Positions 33,713 to 41,202 of a stretch of DNA of 64,000 nt are shown one piece after another. The notes under the pieces were generated by a model, which did not search any database, had not been told where the DNA came from, and was given only the letters and a program-made list of their open reading frames with translations. The position numbers were made by a program, and so were the translations under genes. The number at the start of each line of letters is the position of its first letter. Position 1 is the first letter of the stretch. Origin of the DNA: Variovorax sp. J22G73 (GTDB lineage Bacteria > Pseudomonadota > Gammaproteobacteria > Burkholderiales > Burkholderiaceae_C); the NCBI RefSeq assembly GCF_030317035.1, contig NZ_JASZYK010000003.1, forward strand, positions 496,001-560,000. Reading direction: 5' to 3'.

Positions 33713-34465
33713 ATGCCCCACGCCGTTTCCCTTCTTCGCGCCGCGCGCCTGGCGCGAAGCGTCAAACCCTTTCTTGCCCGTGGCGGTTTCAAGCGCGAGC
33801 GCTGCGCCGGCTGCCGGCTGTTGCCCAGCCACTGCATGTGCGCCTTGCGCCCGCCGGTGGCCACGCGCGCGGGCGTGTGCCTGCTCATGGCCGACATCGA
33901 GCCGCTCAAGCCGACCAACACCGGCTGGCTGATTGCCGACGTGGTGCCCGACACCTTCGCCTTCGGCTGGGCGCGCACCGAGACCGACCCTGCGCTGCTG
34001 GCCTTGCTGGCCGATCCGCAATGGCAACCCTACGTGGTGTTCCCGGGGCAGTACGCCGCGCCGGAGCGCGTGGTCGTCAGCGTGCCTTCCGCCGAAGATG
34101 CGGCCGCTGGCGGCAAGCGCCCGCTGTTCATCCTGCTGGACGGCACCTGGGGCGAGGCGCGCAAGATGTTCAGCCGCAGCCCGTACCTCGATGGCCTGCC
34201 CGTGCTGAGCCTGCAGCCCGAGCAGATCACGCAATACAAGTTGCGCCGCTCCGGCCGCGACGATCATTTCTGCACCAGCGAAGTGGCCGCGCTGTGCATG
34301 AAGCTGGCGGGTGAACACGTCGCCGACCAGACGCTGGAGGCCTACCTGGCGGTTTTCACGCACCATTACCTGCAGGCGAAGAACCAGCAGGCGATTGCGT
34401 GGGACAGTGGGGCGCACCAGCGCTTGCGCGAAGTGACGGCATTGCGGCAGGAAGGCAACTCCTAG
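33713..34465 (+). CDS. DTW-domain tRNA-uridine aminocarboxypropyltransferase
   Basis: 250-residue enzyme of the DTW family (TapT/YfiP type), which transfers the 3-amino-3-carboxypropyl group of S-adenosylmethionine to a tRNA uridine (acp3U). The DxTW motif is ILLDGTWGEARKM; a Cys-rich start (CAGCRLLPSHCMCALRP) matches the family's zinc-binding-like region, and SEVAALCMKL is in the C-terminal part. Start ATG 33713 (MPHAVSLLRAARLARS) is preferred, but GTG 33674 or ATG 33677 are possible since no strong Shine-Dalgarno is seen. Stands alone between unrelated genes. Confidence 0.88.
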   Translation: MPHAVSLLRAARLARSVKPFLARGGFKRERCAGCRLLPSHCMCALRPPVATRAGVCLLMADIEPLKPTNTGWLIADVVPDTFAFGWARTETDPALLALLADPQWQPYVVFPGQYAAPERVVVSVPSAEDAAAGGKRPLFILLDGTWGEARKMFSRSPYLDGLPVLSLQPEQITQYKLRRSGRDDHFCTSEVAALCMKLAGEHVADQTLEAYLAVFTHHYLQAKNQQAIAWDSGAHQRLREVTALRQEGNS

Positions 34466-34534
34466 AACTTGGTGGGCCGAGCTCGGTCGTTCCCGCGGCT
34501 TTGCATCGCGCGGCACGAACCGTGGGGCAATCGG

Positions 34535-35197
34535 TCAGCCGCAACGCAGCGCGAACTGCCGGTCGCGCGCGCGTCTGCGCTGGTCCTTGAGGCGGTCTTG
34601 CTCGAACGCGGGTTGGGGCTGGCGCGCCGCGGCGTCGATCGAGGCGATCAACGCGTTCAGGGAGGCACATTCCGATGCGGAGGCGTCCACGTTCATGGCC
34701 ACGCGGCGCTCATGCTCGACAACGGACTGCGCGATGGCGCTGTTGTTCTGCATCGACGCCTGCCTGGCATCGTCGGACATGCCATCGGCCAGGTTGAGAT
34801 CGGGTTTTACCGACACTTCGCCGGCCCGTGTGCCGCTGGGGCAAGGCCGGTCGGAGTACGTCGTTGCTCCGGCAGGCGAAGTGCACTTCGCGAAGCGCTG
34901 CGTGCGTGGCGACGACGGCTCGGGGAGTGCCTGGCGTTCGTTCTGCGGGCCGTAGGAGGCCTTCGGGTCCGGTAGGGCGGAAGGTGCGACCTGTCGTTTG
35001 GCTGGCGTCGATGAAGTCGTTGAACCTCGCCAGCTGTCGAATGTTAGGTAGGCCACGATGGCGACGGCCACTGCGCCCATCAAGACCCACATGCGACCGC
35101 TCGATGATTTCGCCGGCCTCAAAGATCTTTCCCATGCCGCTGCGGTCGGCGCTTGGGAGGGGTCGATCCACGGATCTCGAGAGTCTTCCTTGCGCAT
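34535..35197 (-). CDS. DUF4124-like membrane-anchored protein
   Basis: 220-residue protein with a cytoplasmic N-terminus of about 35 residues, one membrane segment (MWVLMGAVAVAIVAYLTF, residues 36-53) and a periplasmic tail. The DUF4124-type motif RFAKCTSPAGATTYSDRPCPSGTRAGEV (in two parts: KCTSPAGATTYSDRPC) carries two Cys likely to form a disulfide. The C-terminal half is helical and Arg/Gln-rich (EQDRLKDQRRRARDRQF). Proteins of this type are common in Comamonadaceae with no assigned function. Convergent with the DTW gene. Confidence 0.8.
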   Translation of the reverse strand: MRKEDSRDPWIDPSQAPTAAAWERSLRPAKSSSGRMWVLMGAVAVAIVAYLTFDSWRGSTTSSTPAKRQVAPSALPDPKASYGPQNERQALPEPSSPRTQRFAKCTSPAGATTYSDRPCPSGTRAGEVSVKPDLNLADGMSDDARQASMQNNSAIAQSVVEHERRVAMNVDASASECASLNALIASIDAAARQPQPAFEQDRLKDQRRRARDRQFALRCG

Positions 35198-35274
35198 GTC
35201 GGAGTGTCGGGGGTTGGCTGGTGAGCGCGGATCGTAGCCCGGCCGTAGCCTCCCTCCGGCAACCGAACGCGCAC

Positions 35275-36102
35275 TCAGGCGATCATCGACTCCAGCTCCG
35301 CCGCGAGCACGCGCGGCGCGGGCATCTCATGCACGATGGCTTCGGTGATGCCGACGGCCATTGCCGACTCGCTCGGCCAGAGGCCCGCGACGTGGCTCAG
35401 GTCGACGCCCTGGCGCTCCATTGCCACGCGCCACACGGCCAGGTGCAGGACGCCGCCGAGCTTGTCGGCGTGCGCGGAATTCATCGGGTTCACGAAGCTC
35501 GACAGCGCGCCGACCAGCTCGGGGGCGAAGTCCCAGCGCTGCGCGAGCGATGCGCTCACGTCGCCGTAGTGGTAGCCGAACTCCGCGCGTTCCAGCTGGG
35601 CGCGGCCCAGCGCGTCGAACGGGTGGGCGGCATTCAGCGCGGCCATGCGGCCCGGCATTGCCTGGGCCATCAGCAGGTGGCCGATGGCGTGCATGCTGCC
35701 GGCGGTGAAGGCCAGGTTGGCGTCGGCGCGCCGCGTTTTCGATGCCAGGTAGCGCGCGACCGATGCCACGCGCAGGCTGTGGGCCCAGAAGTCCGGCAGG
35801 TCGACGCCCTCGACCTTCCTGAAGGCGCCCGACAGGCCCGAGCTCACGACCAGCGAGCGCACGGTGGACAGCCCCAGCATCAGGATGGCGCCCTGAATGG
35901 ACGAGATCTTCCGGCGCAGCCCGAAGAAGGGCGAGTTGACCATCTGCAGCACCTTGGCCGCGAGCACCTGGTCGAGTTCGATGCGGTGCGCCACGGCCGC
36001 GAAGGACACCTCTTCGTCGCGCAGCATGTCCATCAGGTCGGCCACGACCCTCGGAACCGTGGGGAGCGACTCGGCATTGGCAAAGAGTTGGTCGAGTGTC
36101 AT
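35275..36102 (-). CDS. HDOD-domain protein
   Basis: 275-residue protein consisting almost entirely of one HDOD domain (LPTVPRVVADLMDMLRDEE, VLQMVNSPFFGLRRKISSIQGAILMLG, AGSMHAIGHLLMA). HDOD is an HD-fold relative that lacks several metal ligands; members act in signalling, chemotaxis or c-di-GMP networks rather than as confirmed phosphohydrolases. ATG 36102 begins MTLDQLFANAESLP; longer frames overlap the repeat-rich leader. About 200 nt upstream hold dense inverted repeats that could shape its 5' untranslated region. Confidence 0.9.
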   Translation of the reverse strand: MTLDQLFANAESLPTVPRVVADLMDMLRDEEVSFAAVAHRIELDQVLAAKVLQMVNSPFFGLRRKISSIQGAILMLGLSTVRSLVVSSGLSGAFRKVEGVDLPDFWAHSLRVASVARYLASKTRRADANLAFTAGSMHAIGHLLMAQAMPGRMAALNAAHPFDALGRAQLERAEFGYHYGDVSASLAQRWDFAPELVGALSSFVNPMNSAHADKLGGVLHLAVWRVAMERQGVDLSHVAGLWPSESAMAVGITEAIVHEMPAPRVLAAELESMIA

Positions 36103-36180
36103 GGCGCGGGTGTATTGCGTTTGTATGCAAATTATTCTGCCCCCGCGCGGCCCGCAACACACTCGTAATTTGTGTGAATC

Positions 36181-36290
36181 CGTTATTTCTACGGAATCCG
36201 GTGGGACCGGATTTCCACGGGTGAAAGCCCGTGCCTGAGCACCGCACCATGCGGTGCGGCACCACGCGCGCATTGAGCGCGCATCGAGCG
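36181..36290. repeat. Cluster of hairpins and a dispersed 20-mer upstream of the HDOD gene
   Basis: AATCCGGT-GGG-ACCGGATT (36195-36213), CACGGG-TGAAAG-CCCGTG (about 36216-36233), GCACCGCA-CCA-TGCGGTGC and GCGCGC units follow one another. The 20-mer at 36186-36205 (TTTCTACGGAATCCGGTGGG) recurs with one change at 53214-53233. The stretch is between the HDOD and methyltransferase genes, both on the minus strand, so it lies in the HDOD 5' leader or in a terminator region of the methyltransferase gene. Confidence 0.65.
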
Positions 36291-36305
36291 CGCACCACCC
36301 CCAGG

Positions 36306-36995
36306 TCAGGCCGTGGCGACCCAGCCCCTGAAGGTGAAGCCCACGTAGAACAGGCGGATGTCGCTGAATCCGGCCTCGCGCAGGATGGCCTCGTCCTGCG
36401 CGGGCGACAGCACCGGCAGTTCGCGCTGCACCTTCTCGCGTGCGGCCGCCGCCTGCTCCGGCCTGGTGCCCGACGCGGTGATGAAGGCCGCATAGCGCGA
36501 CATCCACAGGTCGCGCTCGTCGTCTTCCACGCTCATGTGCGCCGCGACGAAGGGCGCGCCGGGCTTCAGCCGGCGGCGGATTTCGGCGGCCATGGGCACG
36601 CGATCTTCACGCGGCACGAAGTGGAAGGTCAGCACGCAGGTGGCCGCGTCGAAAGGGCCGGTGGGCGCGTCCTGCACGTAGCCCTCGTGCAGCGTCACGC
36701 GCGAAGACAGCGGCGCCAGCCTGCGCGCGGCAAGCTCGAGCATGGGGGCGCTCGGGTCGACGCCGTCGAAATGCCAGCCGGGGTGGGCGCGGGCGAACTC
36801 TTCCAGTTCCAGGCCGCCGCCGGCGCCGACCACCAGCATGCGGCCCTCCTGCGGCACGCGCTCCGCGAGCAGGATGCGCGTCATGGTCAGCAGGCTGGTG
36901 TAGCCCGGTACGTTGCGTCGCGGGCCCTCGGCGTACTTGTCGACGACGTCGGGGTTATCGAAGGCGGCGAAGGCGGGGTGAGATGTGGTGCTCAT
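36306..36995 (-). CDS. Class I SAM-dependent methyltransferase
   Basis: 229-residue enzyme. The SAM-binding motif I is MLVVGAGGGLELEEFARAHP, followed by the acidic end of strand 2 (HFDGVDPSAPML) and motif around DAATCVLTFHFVPREDR (strand 4). The pattern resembles tRNA (cmo5U) or ubiquinone-type small methyltransferases, but the acceptor cannot be read. ATG 36995 (MSTTSHPAFAAFDNPDVV) fits the family; several tandem ATG codons precede it. It is divergent from an NTF2-like gene 69 nt away. Confidence 0.85.
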   Translation of the reverse strand: MSTTSHPAFAAFDNPDVVDKYAEGPRRNVPGYTSLLTMTRILLAERVPQEGRMLVVGAGGGLELEEFARAHPGWHFDGVDPSAPMLELAARRLAPLSSRVTLHEGYVQDAPTGPFDAATCVLTFHFVPREDRVPMAAEIRRRLKPGAPFVAAHMSVEDDERDLWMSRYAAFITASGTRPEQAAAAREKVQRELPVLSPAQDEAILREAGFSDIRLFYVGFTFRGWVATA

Positions 36996-37064
36996 GGCGC
37001 GCATCATGCAGGTTTTCACTTGCCGCGGATGCCGCCAGCAGGCGCGCCCGCATGGAGGTCGACG

Positions 37065-37448
37065 ATGCAGGCGCATGACATTCGAACGGCCCTCGACAGG
37101 CACTGGGCGGCCTCCGCCGCGGGCGACCAGGTGGCCGAGCACGAGATCTACCACGACGATGCCGTGTGCACCTACCCGCAGTCGGGCGAGGTGATCCACG
37201 GCCGGCACAACCTGCAAGCCCTTCGCAGCCACCACCCCGGCAAGCCCTCGGGCTTCGTGGTGCGGCGCATCGTGGGGGAGGGCGCGCTGTGGGTCACCGA
37301 GTACGCGATCGACTACGCGGGCAAGAGCGCCTTCACCGTGAGCATCATGGAGTTCAGTGGTGCGAAGGTGGCGCGCGAGACGCAGTACTTCGCCGACCCC
37401 TTCGATGCGCCCGCGTGGCGTGCGCAGTGGGTCGAGCAGGCCGGGTGA
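37065..37448 (+). CDS. NTF2/SnoaL-like protein
   Basis: 127-residue small protein with the SnoaL/NTF2 cone fold pattern: an N-terminal helix pair (IRTALDRHWAASAAGDQVAEHEIYHDDAVCTYP), the GRHNLQALRSHHP loop and a C-terminal sheet ending SGAKVARETQYFADPFDAPAWRA. The start has GGAGG about 8 nt upstream of ATG 37065. Such proteins serve as isomerases, hydratases or stress-related ligand binders. The position beside a methyltransferase (divergent) and an SDR (downstream) gives no firm pathway. Confidence 0.82.
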   Translation: MQAHDIRTALDRHWAASAAGDQVAEHEIYHDDAVCTYPQSGEVIHGRHNLQALRSHHPGKPSGFVVRRIVGEGALWVTEYAIDYAGKSAFTVSIMEFSGAKVARETQYFADPFDAPAWRAQWVEQAG

Positions 37449-37594
37449 CACGAGGCCGTTCCGCGCACGGCATGCGGGCGGCGAAACGCAGAGGCGCGAC
37501 GGCAGCGGCACAATCCTGCGGGCCACGAGGCCGTGCCTCTACGCTTGCCCTTCTTCCCCATCTCCTCCATCTCCCCCGCAACACAGCCACCTCC

Positions 37595-38359
37595 ATGCAG
37601 ATATCCGAGCAAACCGTTCTCGTCACCGGCGCCGGCCGCGGCCTGGGTCACGCCATTGCACGCGCCTTCGCGCGTGAAGGCGCCCGCCTGGTCGTGCACT
37701 ACCGTGCGAGCCGCGCCGCCGCCGAAGAGCTGGCGCATTCGCTGGGCCCCGCGCGTGCCGTGGCGCTGCAGGCCGACGTGACCGACCCGGCGCAGGTCGC
37801 CGACCTGTTCGCCAAGGCGCAGGCGCATTTCGGCGGCGGCGTGACCACCGTGGTCAACAACGCGCTGGCCGATTTCTCTTTCAACGGCGACGCGCGTGCG
37901 AAGGTCGGCGACATCGACTGGGCCGACTTCGCCGCGCAGTTCGACGGCAGCGTGCGCGGTGCGCTCCACACGCTGCAGGCCGCCCTGCCCGCCATGCGCG
38001 CGCAGGGCTTCGGCCGCATCGTCAACATCGGCACCAACCTCTTTCAGAACCCCGTGGTGCCGTACCACGACTACACGGCCGCCAAGGCCGCGCTGCTCTC
38101 GCTCACGCGCACCGCGTCGGCCGACCTGGGGCCGGACGGCATCACGGTGAACATGCTGTCGGGCGGCCTGCTGCGCACCACCGACGCGAGCGCCGGCACG
38201 CCCGAGGCGGTGTTCGACCTGATTGCCGCGTCCACGCCGCTGCGCCGCGTGACCACGCCGGAGGAATTCGCCGACGCCGTGCTGTTCTTCGCCTCGCCAT
38301 GGGCGCGAGCGGTGACGGGCCAGAACCTCGTGGTCGACGGCGGCCTCGTGAAGGGCTGA
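37595..38359 (+). CDS. SDR family 3-oxoacyl-(ACP) reductase-like
   Basis: 254-residue short-chain dehydrogenase. Cofactor loop TGAGRGLG, LQADVTD, and a variant of the usual NNAG motif (VVNNALAD). The active site has Asn/Tyr/Lys but the normal Ser is Thr in VNIGTNLFQNPVVPYHDYTAAK, so catalysis may be altered or use Thr. The C-terminus ends in the typical VTGQNLVVDGG. ATG 37595 starts MQISEQTVLVTG. It is followed by a 9-bp inverted repeat and then aroG. Substrate unknown. Confidence 0.88.
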   Translation: MQISEQTVLVTGAGRGLGHAIARAFAREGARLVVHYRASRAAAEELAHSLGPARAVALQADVTDPAQVADLFAKAQAHFGGGVTTVVNNALADFSFNGDARAKVGDIDWADFAAQFDGSVRGALHTLQAALPAMRAQGFGRIVNIGTNLFQNPVVPYHDYTAAKAALLSLTRTASADLGPDGITVNMLSGGLLRTTDASAGTPEAVFDLIAASTPLRRVTTPEEFADAVLFFASPWARAVTGQNLVVDGGLVKG

Positions 38360-38382
38360 CGCAGCCGTTCTCGCAGGGGGTG

Positions 38383-38410
38383 CCTCTCGGCCGCGGGCGC
38401 CGCCGAGAGG
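38383..38410. terminator. Hairpin between SDR gene and aroG
   Basis: CCTCTCGGC (38383-38391) and GCCGAGAGG (38402-38410) form a perfect 9-bp stem with a 10-nt loop. No T run follows. It may terminate the SDR transcript weakly or sit in the aroG leader region, with ACAATA directly after it as a possible -10 element. Confidence 0.5.
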
Positions 38411-38455
38411 ACAATAGACGGGCAAGCTTCATCCGAAACCAAGACCACCACGACC

Positions 38456-39580
38456 ATGCCCCGCCTCGACGACCCCCTGCACGACGCTGAAGTCGGCTCC
38501 CGCGACAGCACCCTGGACACCACCCGCATCGACGACGTGCGCATCGGCGCGGTGCGCCCGCTCATGACGCCCGCGCTGCTGCAGGAGCGCGTGCCGGTGC
38601 GCGACAACACGCTGGCGCTGGTCGAAACCAGCCGCGCGGCCATTGCCGACGTGCTGCACGGCCGCGACGACCGGCTGGTGGTGGTGGTCGGGCCGTGCTC
38701 CATCCACGACCACGACCAGGCCATCGAGTACGCGCAGCGCCTGAAGACGGTGGCCGATTCGCTGCAGGACGACCTGCTGATCGTGATGCGCGCCTATTTC
38801 GAAAAGCCCCGCACCACCGTCGGCTGGAAGGGCTACATCAACGACCCGCACCTGGACGGCAGCTTCGCCATCAACGAAGGCCTGGAGCGCGCGCGGCGCC
38901 TGCTGCTCGAACTCACCACGCTGGGCCTGCCCACCGGCACCGAGTTTCTCGACCTGCTGAGCCCGCAGTTCATTGCCGACCTGATCGCCTGGGGCGCCAT
39001 TGGCGCGCGCACCACCGAGAGCCAGAGCCACAGGCAGCTGGCTTCGGGCCTGAGCTGCCCGGTCGGCTTCAAGAACGGCACCGACGGCAGCGTGAAGGTG
39101 GCGGCCGACGCCATCCTCGCCGCTCGCGCGCCGCATGCCTTCATGGGCATGACCAAGATGGGCATGGCCGCGATCTTCGAGACGCGCGGCAACGACGACT
39201 GCCACGTGATCCTGCGCGGCGGCAAGGCGCCCAACTATTCCGCCGCGGACGTGGCCGCCAGCTGCGACGCGCTGCTGGCGAACGGCCTGCGGCCGCAGGT
39301 GATGATCGATGTGTCGCACGGCAACAGCAGCAAGCAGCACCAGCGCCAGATCGTGGTCGCCGAAGACGTGGCGGCGCAGATCGCGGGCGGCGAGCGGCGC
39401 ATCACGGGCCTGATGATCGAGAGCCACCTCGAGGAAGGGCGGCAAGACCTGAAGCCCGGCGTGCCGCTGAAGCACGGCGTGTCGATCACCGATGCGTGCA
39501 TCAGCTTCGCGCAGACGGTGCCGGTGCTCGAGGGGCTGGCCTCGGCGGTGAAGGCGCGGCGCAAGCTGGCGAAGAGCTGA
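38456..39580 (+). CDS. aroG: 3-deoxy-7-phosphoheptulonate (DAHP) synthase, class I
   Basis: First enzyme of aromatic biosynthesis: condenses phosphoenolpyruvate and erythrose 4-phosphate to DAHP in the cytoplasm. The 374-residue protein has the class I TIM barrel with metal and substrate motifs VVVVGPCSIHD, MRAYFEKPRTTVGWKGYIND, GARTTESQSHRQLASGLS, GFKNGTDG and IDVSHGNSSKQH. An N-terminal extension of about 35 residues resembles the regulatory arm of AroF/AroG/AroH. Length is slightly longer than the E. coli enzymes (about 350). ATG 38456 gives this arm. It stands alone, as usual for aro genes, so it is likely housekeeping rather than part of the quinate cluster. Confidence 0.95.
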   Translation: MPRLDDPLHDAEVGSRDSTLDTTRIDDVRIGAVRPLMTPALLQERVPVRDNTLALVETSRAAIADVLHGRDDRLVVVVGPCSIHDHDQAIEYAQRLKTVADSLQDDLLIVMRAYFEKPRTTVGWKGYINDPHLDGSFAINEGLERARRLLLELTTLGLPTGTEFLDLLSPQFIADLIAWGAIGARTTESQSHRQLASGLSCPVGFKNGTDGSVKVAADAILAARAPHAFMGMTKMGMAAIFETRGNDDCHVILRGGKAPNYSAADVAASCDALLANGLRPQVMIDVSHGNSSKQHQRQIVVAEDVAAQIAGGERRITGLMIESHLEEGRQDLKPGVPLKHGVSITDACISFAQTVPVLEGLASAVKARRKLAKS

Positions 39581-39615
39581 ACTGCCAAAGGCTGAACTGC
39601 CGAAGGCTGAACCGG
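39576..39615 (+). repeat. 15-nt tandem repeat spanning the aroG stop codon
   Basis: GCTGAACTGCCAAAG (39576-39590), GCTGAACTGCCGAAG (39591-39605) and a partial third copy. The aroG TGA (39578-39580) lies inside the first unit, so the repeat probably arose by duplication of the gene's 3' end. Confidence 0.8.
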
Positions 39616-39620
39616 CTGGC

Positions 39621-39866
39621 TCAGCCGCGGTCCAGCCACACACCGGCGCACAGCGCCACGCCCACCACGTAGAGCAACCAGGTCTGCGAGACCGCGTAGG
39701 GGTAGAGCATCAGCGCGACCGCCAGCCACTTGCTTCGGCGGCGGCCCGTGCGCTTCGCGTAGCGGTACAGCGCGATGCCAATGAGGCCGAACAGCACCAC
39801 GCCGAAGATGTAGGCCGGGCTCGGCAGCGAGATCCCGAGTGACTGCAATGCCTGCAAGTTGTTCAT
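39621..39866 (-). CDS. Small two- or three-helix membrane protein of unknown function
   Basis: 81-residue protein with hydrophobic segments at about residues 16-33 (SPAYIFGVVLFGLIGIAL), 45-60 and 62-78, joined by a basic loop (RYAKRTGRRRSKW). Positive-inside charge places the loop in the cytoplasm. Start ATG 39866 is preferred over a longer frame that begins in the terminator. Converges with aroG (40 nt between stops). No named family; similar small proteins are common in this order as far as I remember. Confidence 0.7.
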   Translation of the reverse strand: MNNLQALQSLGISLPSPAYIFGVVLFGLIGIALYRYAKRTGRRRSKWLAVALMLYPYAVSQTWLLYVVGVALCAGVWLDRG

Positions 39867-39894
39867 GGCTTCGAGCGAGCACCCCGCATGCGCA

Positions 39895-39918
39895 AAGAAA
39901 AACCCGCCGCAGCGGGTC
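39895..39918 (-). terminator. Rho-independent terminator on the minus strand
   Basis: Reading the minus strand, ACCCGC-TGCG-GCGGGT forms a 6-bp GC stem with a 4-nt loop followed by TTTTTCTTT. It lies between the alcohol dehydrogenase (ending at 40069) and the small membrane gene (starting at 39866), so it should end the dehydrogenase transcript. Confidence 0.7.
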
Positions 39919-40010
39919 AAGAGCAGCCCCCGAGGGAGGGAGGAGGAGAAGAAAAGCGGGCTGCCGGAGGGCAGTGTGTGCCGCGGATCTTAGGGGAGGC
40001 TTAAGCGGAC

Positions 40011-40050
40011 GGTCGAGGAACGGTCGAGGAACGGCCGCGAAACGGTCGAC
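40011..40050. repeat. 11-nt tandem repeat downstream of alcohol dehydrogenase stop
   Basis: GGTCGAGGAAC occurs at 40011-40021 and 40022-40032, then GGCCGCGAAAC at 40033-40043 and a partial GGTCGAC. It lies between the dehydrogenase stop and its terminator. Confidence 0.8.
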
Positions 40051-40068
40051 GCCCGGCTGCGTAGCGCA

Positions 40069-41100
40069 TCACCCGACCGTGAGCACGATCTTTCCCCGGA
40101 TGTGCCCGCGCGCCGCGCGCGCGTGGGCCTGCTGCGCATCCGCGAGCGCGAAGCTGCTGTCGATGGCGACGCGCAGCGTGCCCGCTTCGAGCAAGCGCCC
40201 CAGCGATGCGAGCTGCTGTCCGTTCGAGCGCACCTGCGTCGCCGAGACCACGACGCCCCGCTCCGCAGCTTCGTCCGCGCCCGAGAACCCGAGCGGAAAC
40301 ACCGGGAACAACGCGCCGCCGCGCTTGAGCGTGCGCAGGAAGCGGCTTGCGGTGGCGCCGCCGAGGGTGTCGAGCACCAGGTCGAGGTCGCGCGCGGCCT
40401 CGGCGTCTTCTGGCGCGCCCTGCGTGTAGTCGATGAACGCGTCTGCCCCGAGTTCGCGCAGGAACGCCGCCTGCCCACCGGAGGCCACCGCGACCACGTG
40501 CGCGCCCTTCCATTTCGCCAGTTGCAAGGCCAGGTGCCCCACGCCACCCGCCGCGCCGTTGACGAGCACCTTCTTGCCGTCGAGTGGCACGGGTCGATGG
40601 CGATGCGGCTGCAGCGGGTTGGCATGGTCGTGCCCCAGTTCGATCAGGAACTGCCAGGCGGTGAGCGCCGCCATGGGCGCTGCCGCGGCATGCGCGTGAT
40701 CGATGCCGGCGGGCTTCAGCGCCAGGTCCGACGCGGGCGCGGCAACGTACTCGGCATACGCGGCGCTCTCGCCGTAGCTGGGAAACCGCACCATGTCGAA
40801 GACCTCGTCGCCGACCGCGAAGCCGTGCACGCCGGCCGCCACGGCCTCGACCACGCCCGACACGTCCGACCCCGGAATGACGGGCAAGGGCACCGCCGGC
40901 CGCCAGTCGGCCGGGAGCGCCTTGTAGCCTTCGCGCAGATACCAGTCGGGGGGATTGATGCCGGCCGCGCGAACGCGAACGAGCACCTCGCCCGGCTTCG
41001 GTTCGGGAACGGGCGCGTCTTCATGGCGCAGCACCTCGGGGCCGCCGTATGCGTGCAGCCGAACGGCCTTCATGGTCTTCATGGTCTTGGGTCGGGTCAT
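40069..41100 (-). CDS. NADP-dependent zinc-type alcohol dehydrogenase / quinone oxidoreductase-like
   Basis: 343-residue medium-chain dehydrogenase. Catalytic-domain motifs are VRVRAAGINPPDWYLREG and GSDVSGVVEAVAAGVHGFAVGDEV; the Rossmann domain starts VLVNGAAGGVGHLALQLAKW. The zinc-ligand Cys of true alcohol dehydrogenases is missing, so it belongs with the quinone oxidoreductase branch (QOR-like) and likely reduces an enone or quinone with NADPH. ATG 41100 has AGGAG upstream; MKT-MKT repeats (a 9-nt duplication) follow. Divergent from a LysR gene, 102 nt away. Confidence 0.9.
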   Translation of the reverse strand: MTRPKTMKTMKAVRLHAYGGPEVLRHEDAPVPEPKPGEVLVRVRAAGINPPDWYLREGYKALPADWRPAVPLPVIPGSDVSGVVEAVAAGVHGFAVGDEVFDMVRFPSYGESAAYAEYVAAPASDLALKPAGIDHAHAAAAPMAALTAWQFLIELGHDHANPLQPHRHRPVPLDGKKVLVNGAAGGVGHLALQLAKWKGAHVVAVASGGQAAFLRELGADAFIDYTQGAPEDAEAARDLDLVLDTLGGATASRFLRTLKRGGALFPVFPLGFSGADEAAERGVVVSATQVRSNGQQLASLGRLLEAGTLRVAIDSSFALADAQQAHARAARGHIRGKIVLTVG

Positions 41101-41202
41101 GGGTTTCTCCTGTGGTTCGGCACCCCGGTGGTGTCGTTGAACAGGAGTCTGGTTGTTTACCTTGCGATTGATAATCCCGCGCAGCTTCACTTCTTTCATG
41201 CC

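Noticed and set aside
38456..39580. aroG as part of the quinate/shikimate cluster
   Set aside because: It is 25 kb away, stands alone and is the biosynthetic entry enzyme; sharing the shikimate pathway by chance is more likely.
40102..41202. N-terminal extension of the LysR gene reaching back to 40102
   Set aside because: It would overlap the whole dehydrogenase gene on the other strand; the LysR domain begins at 41203.
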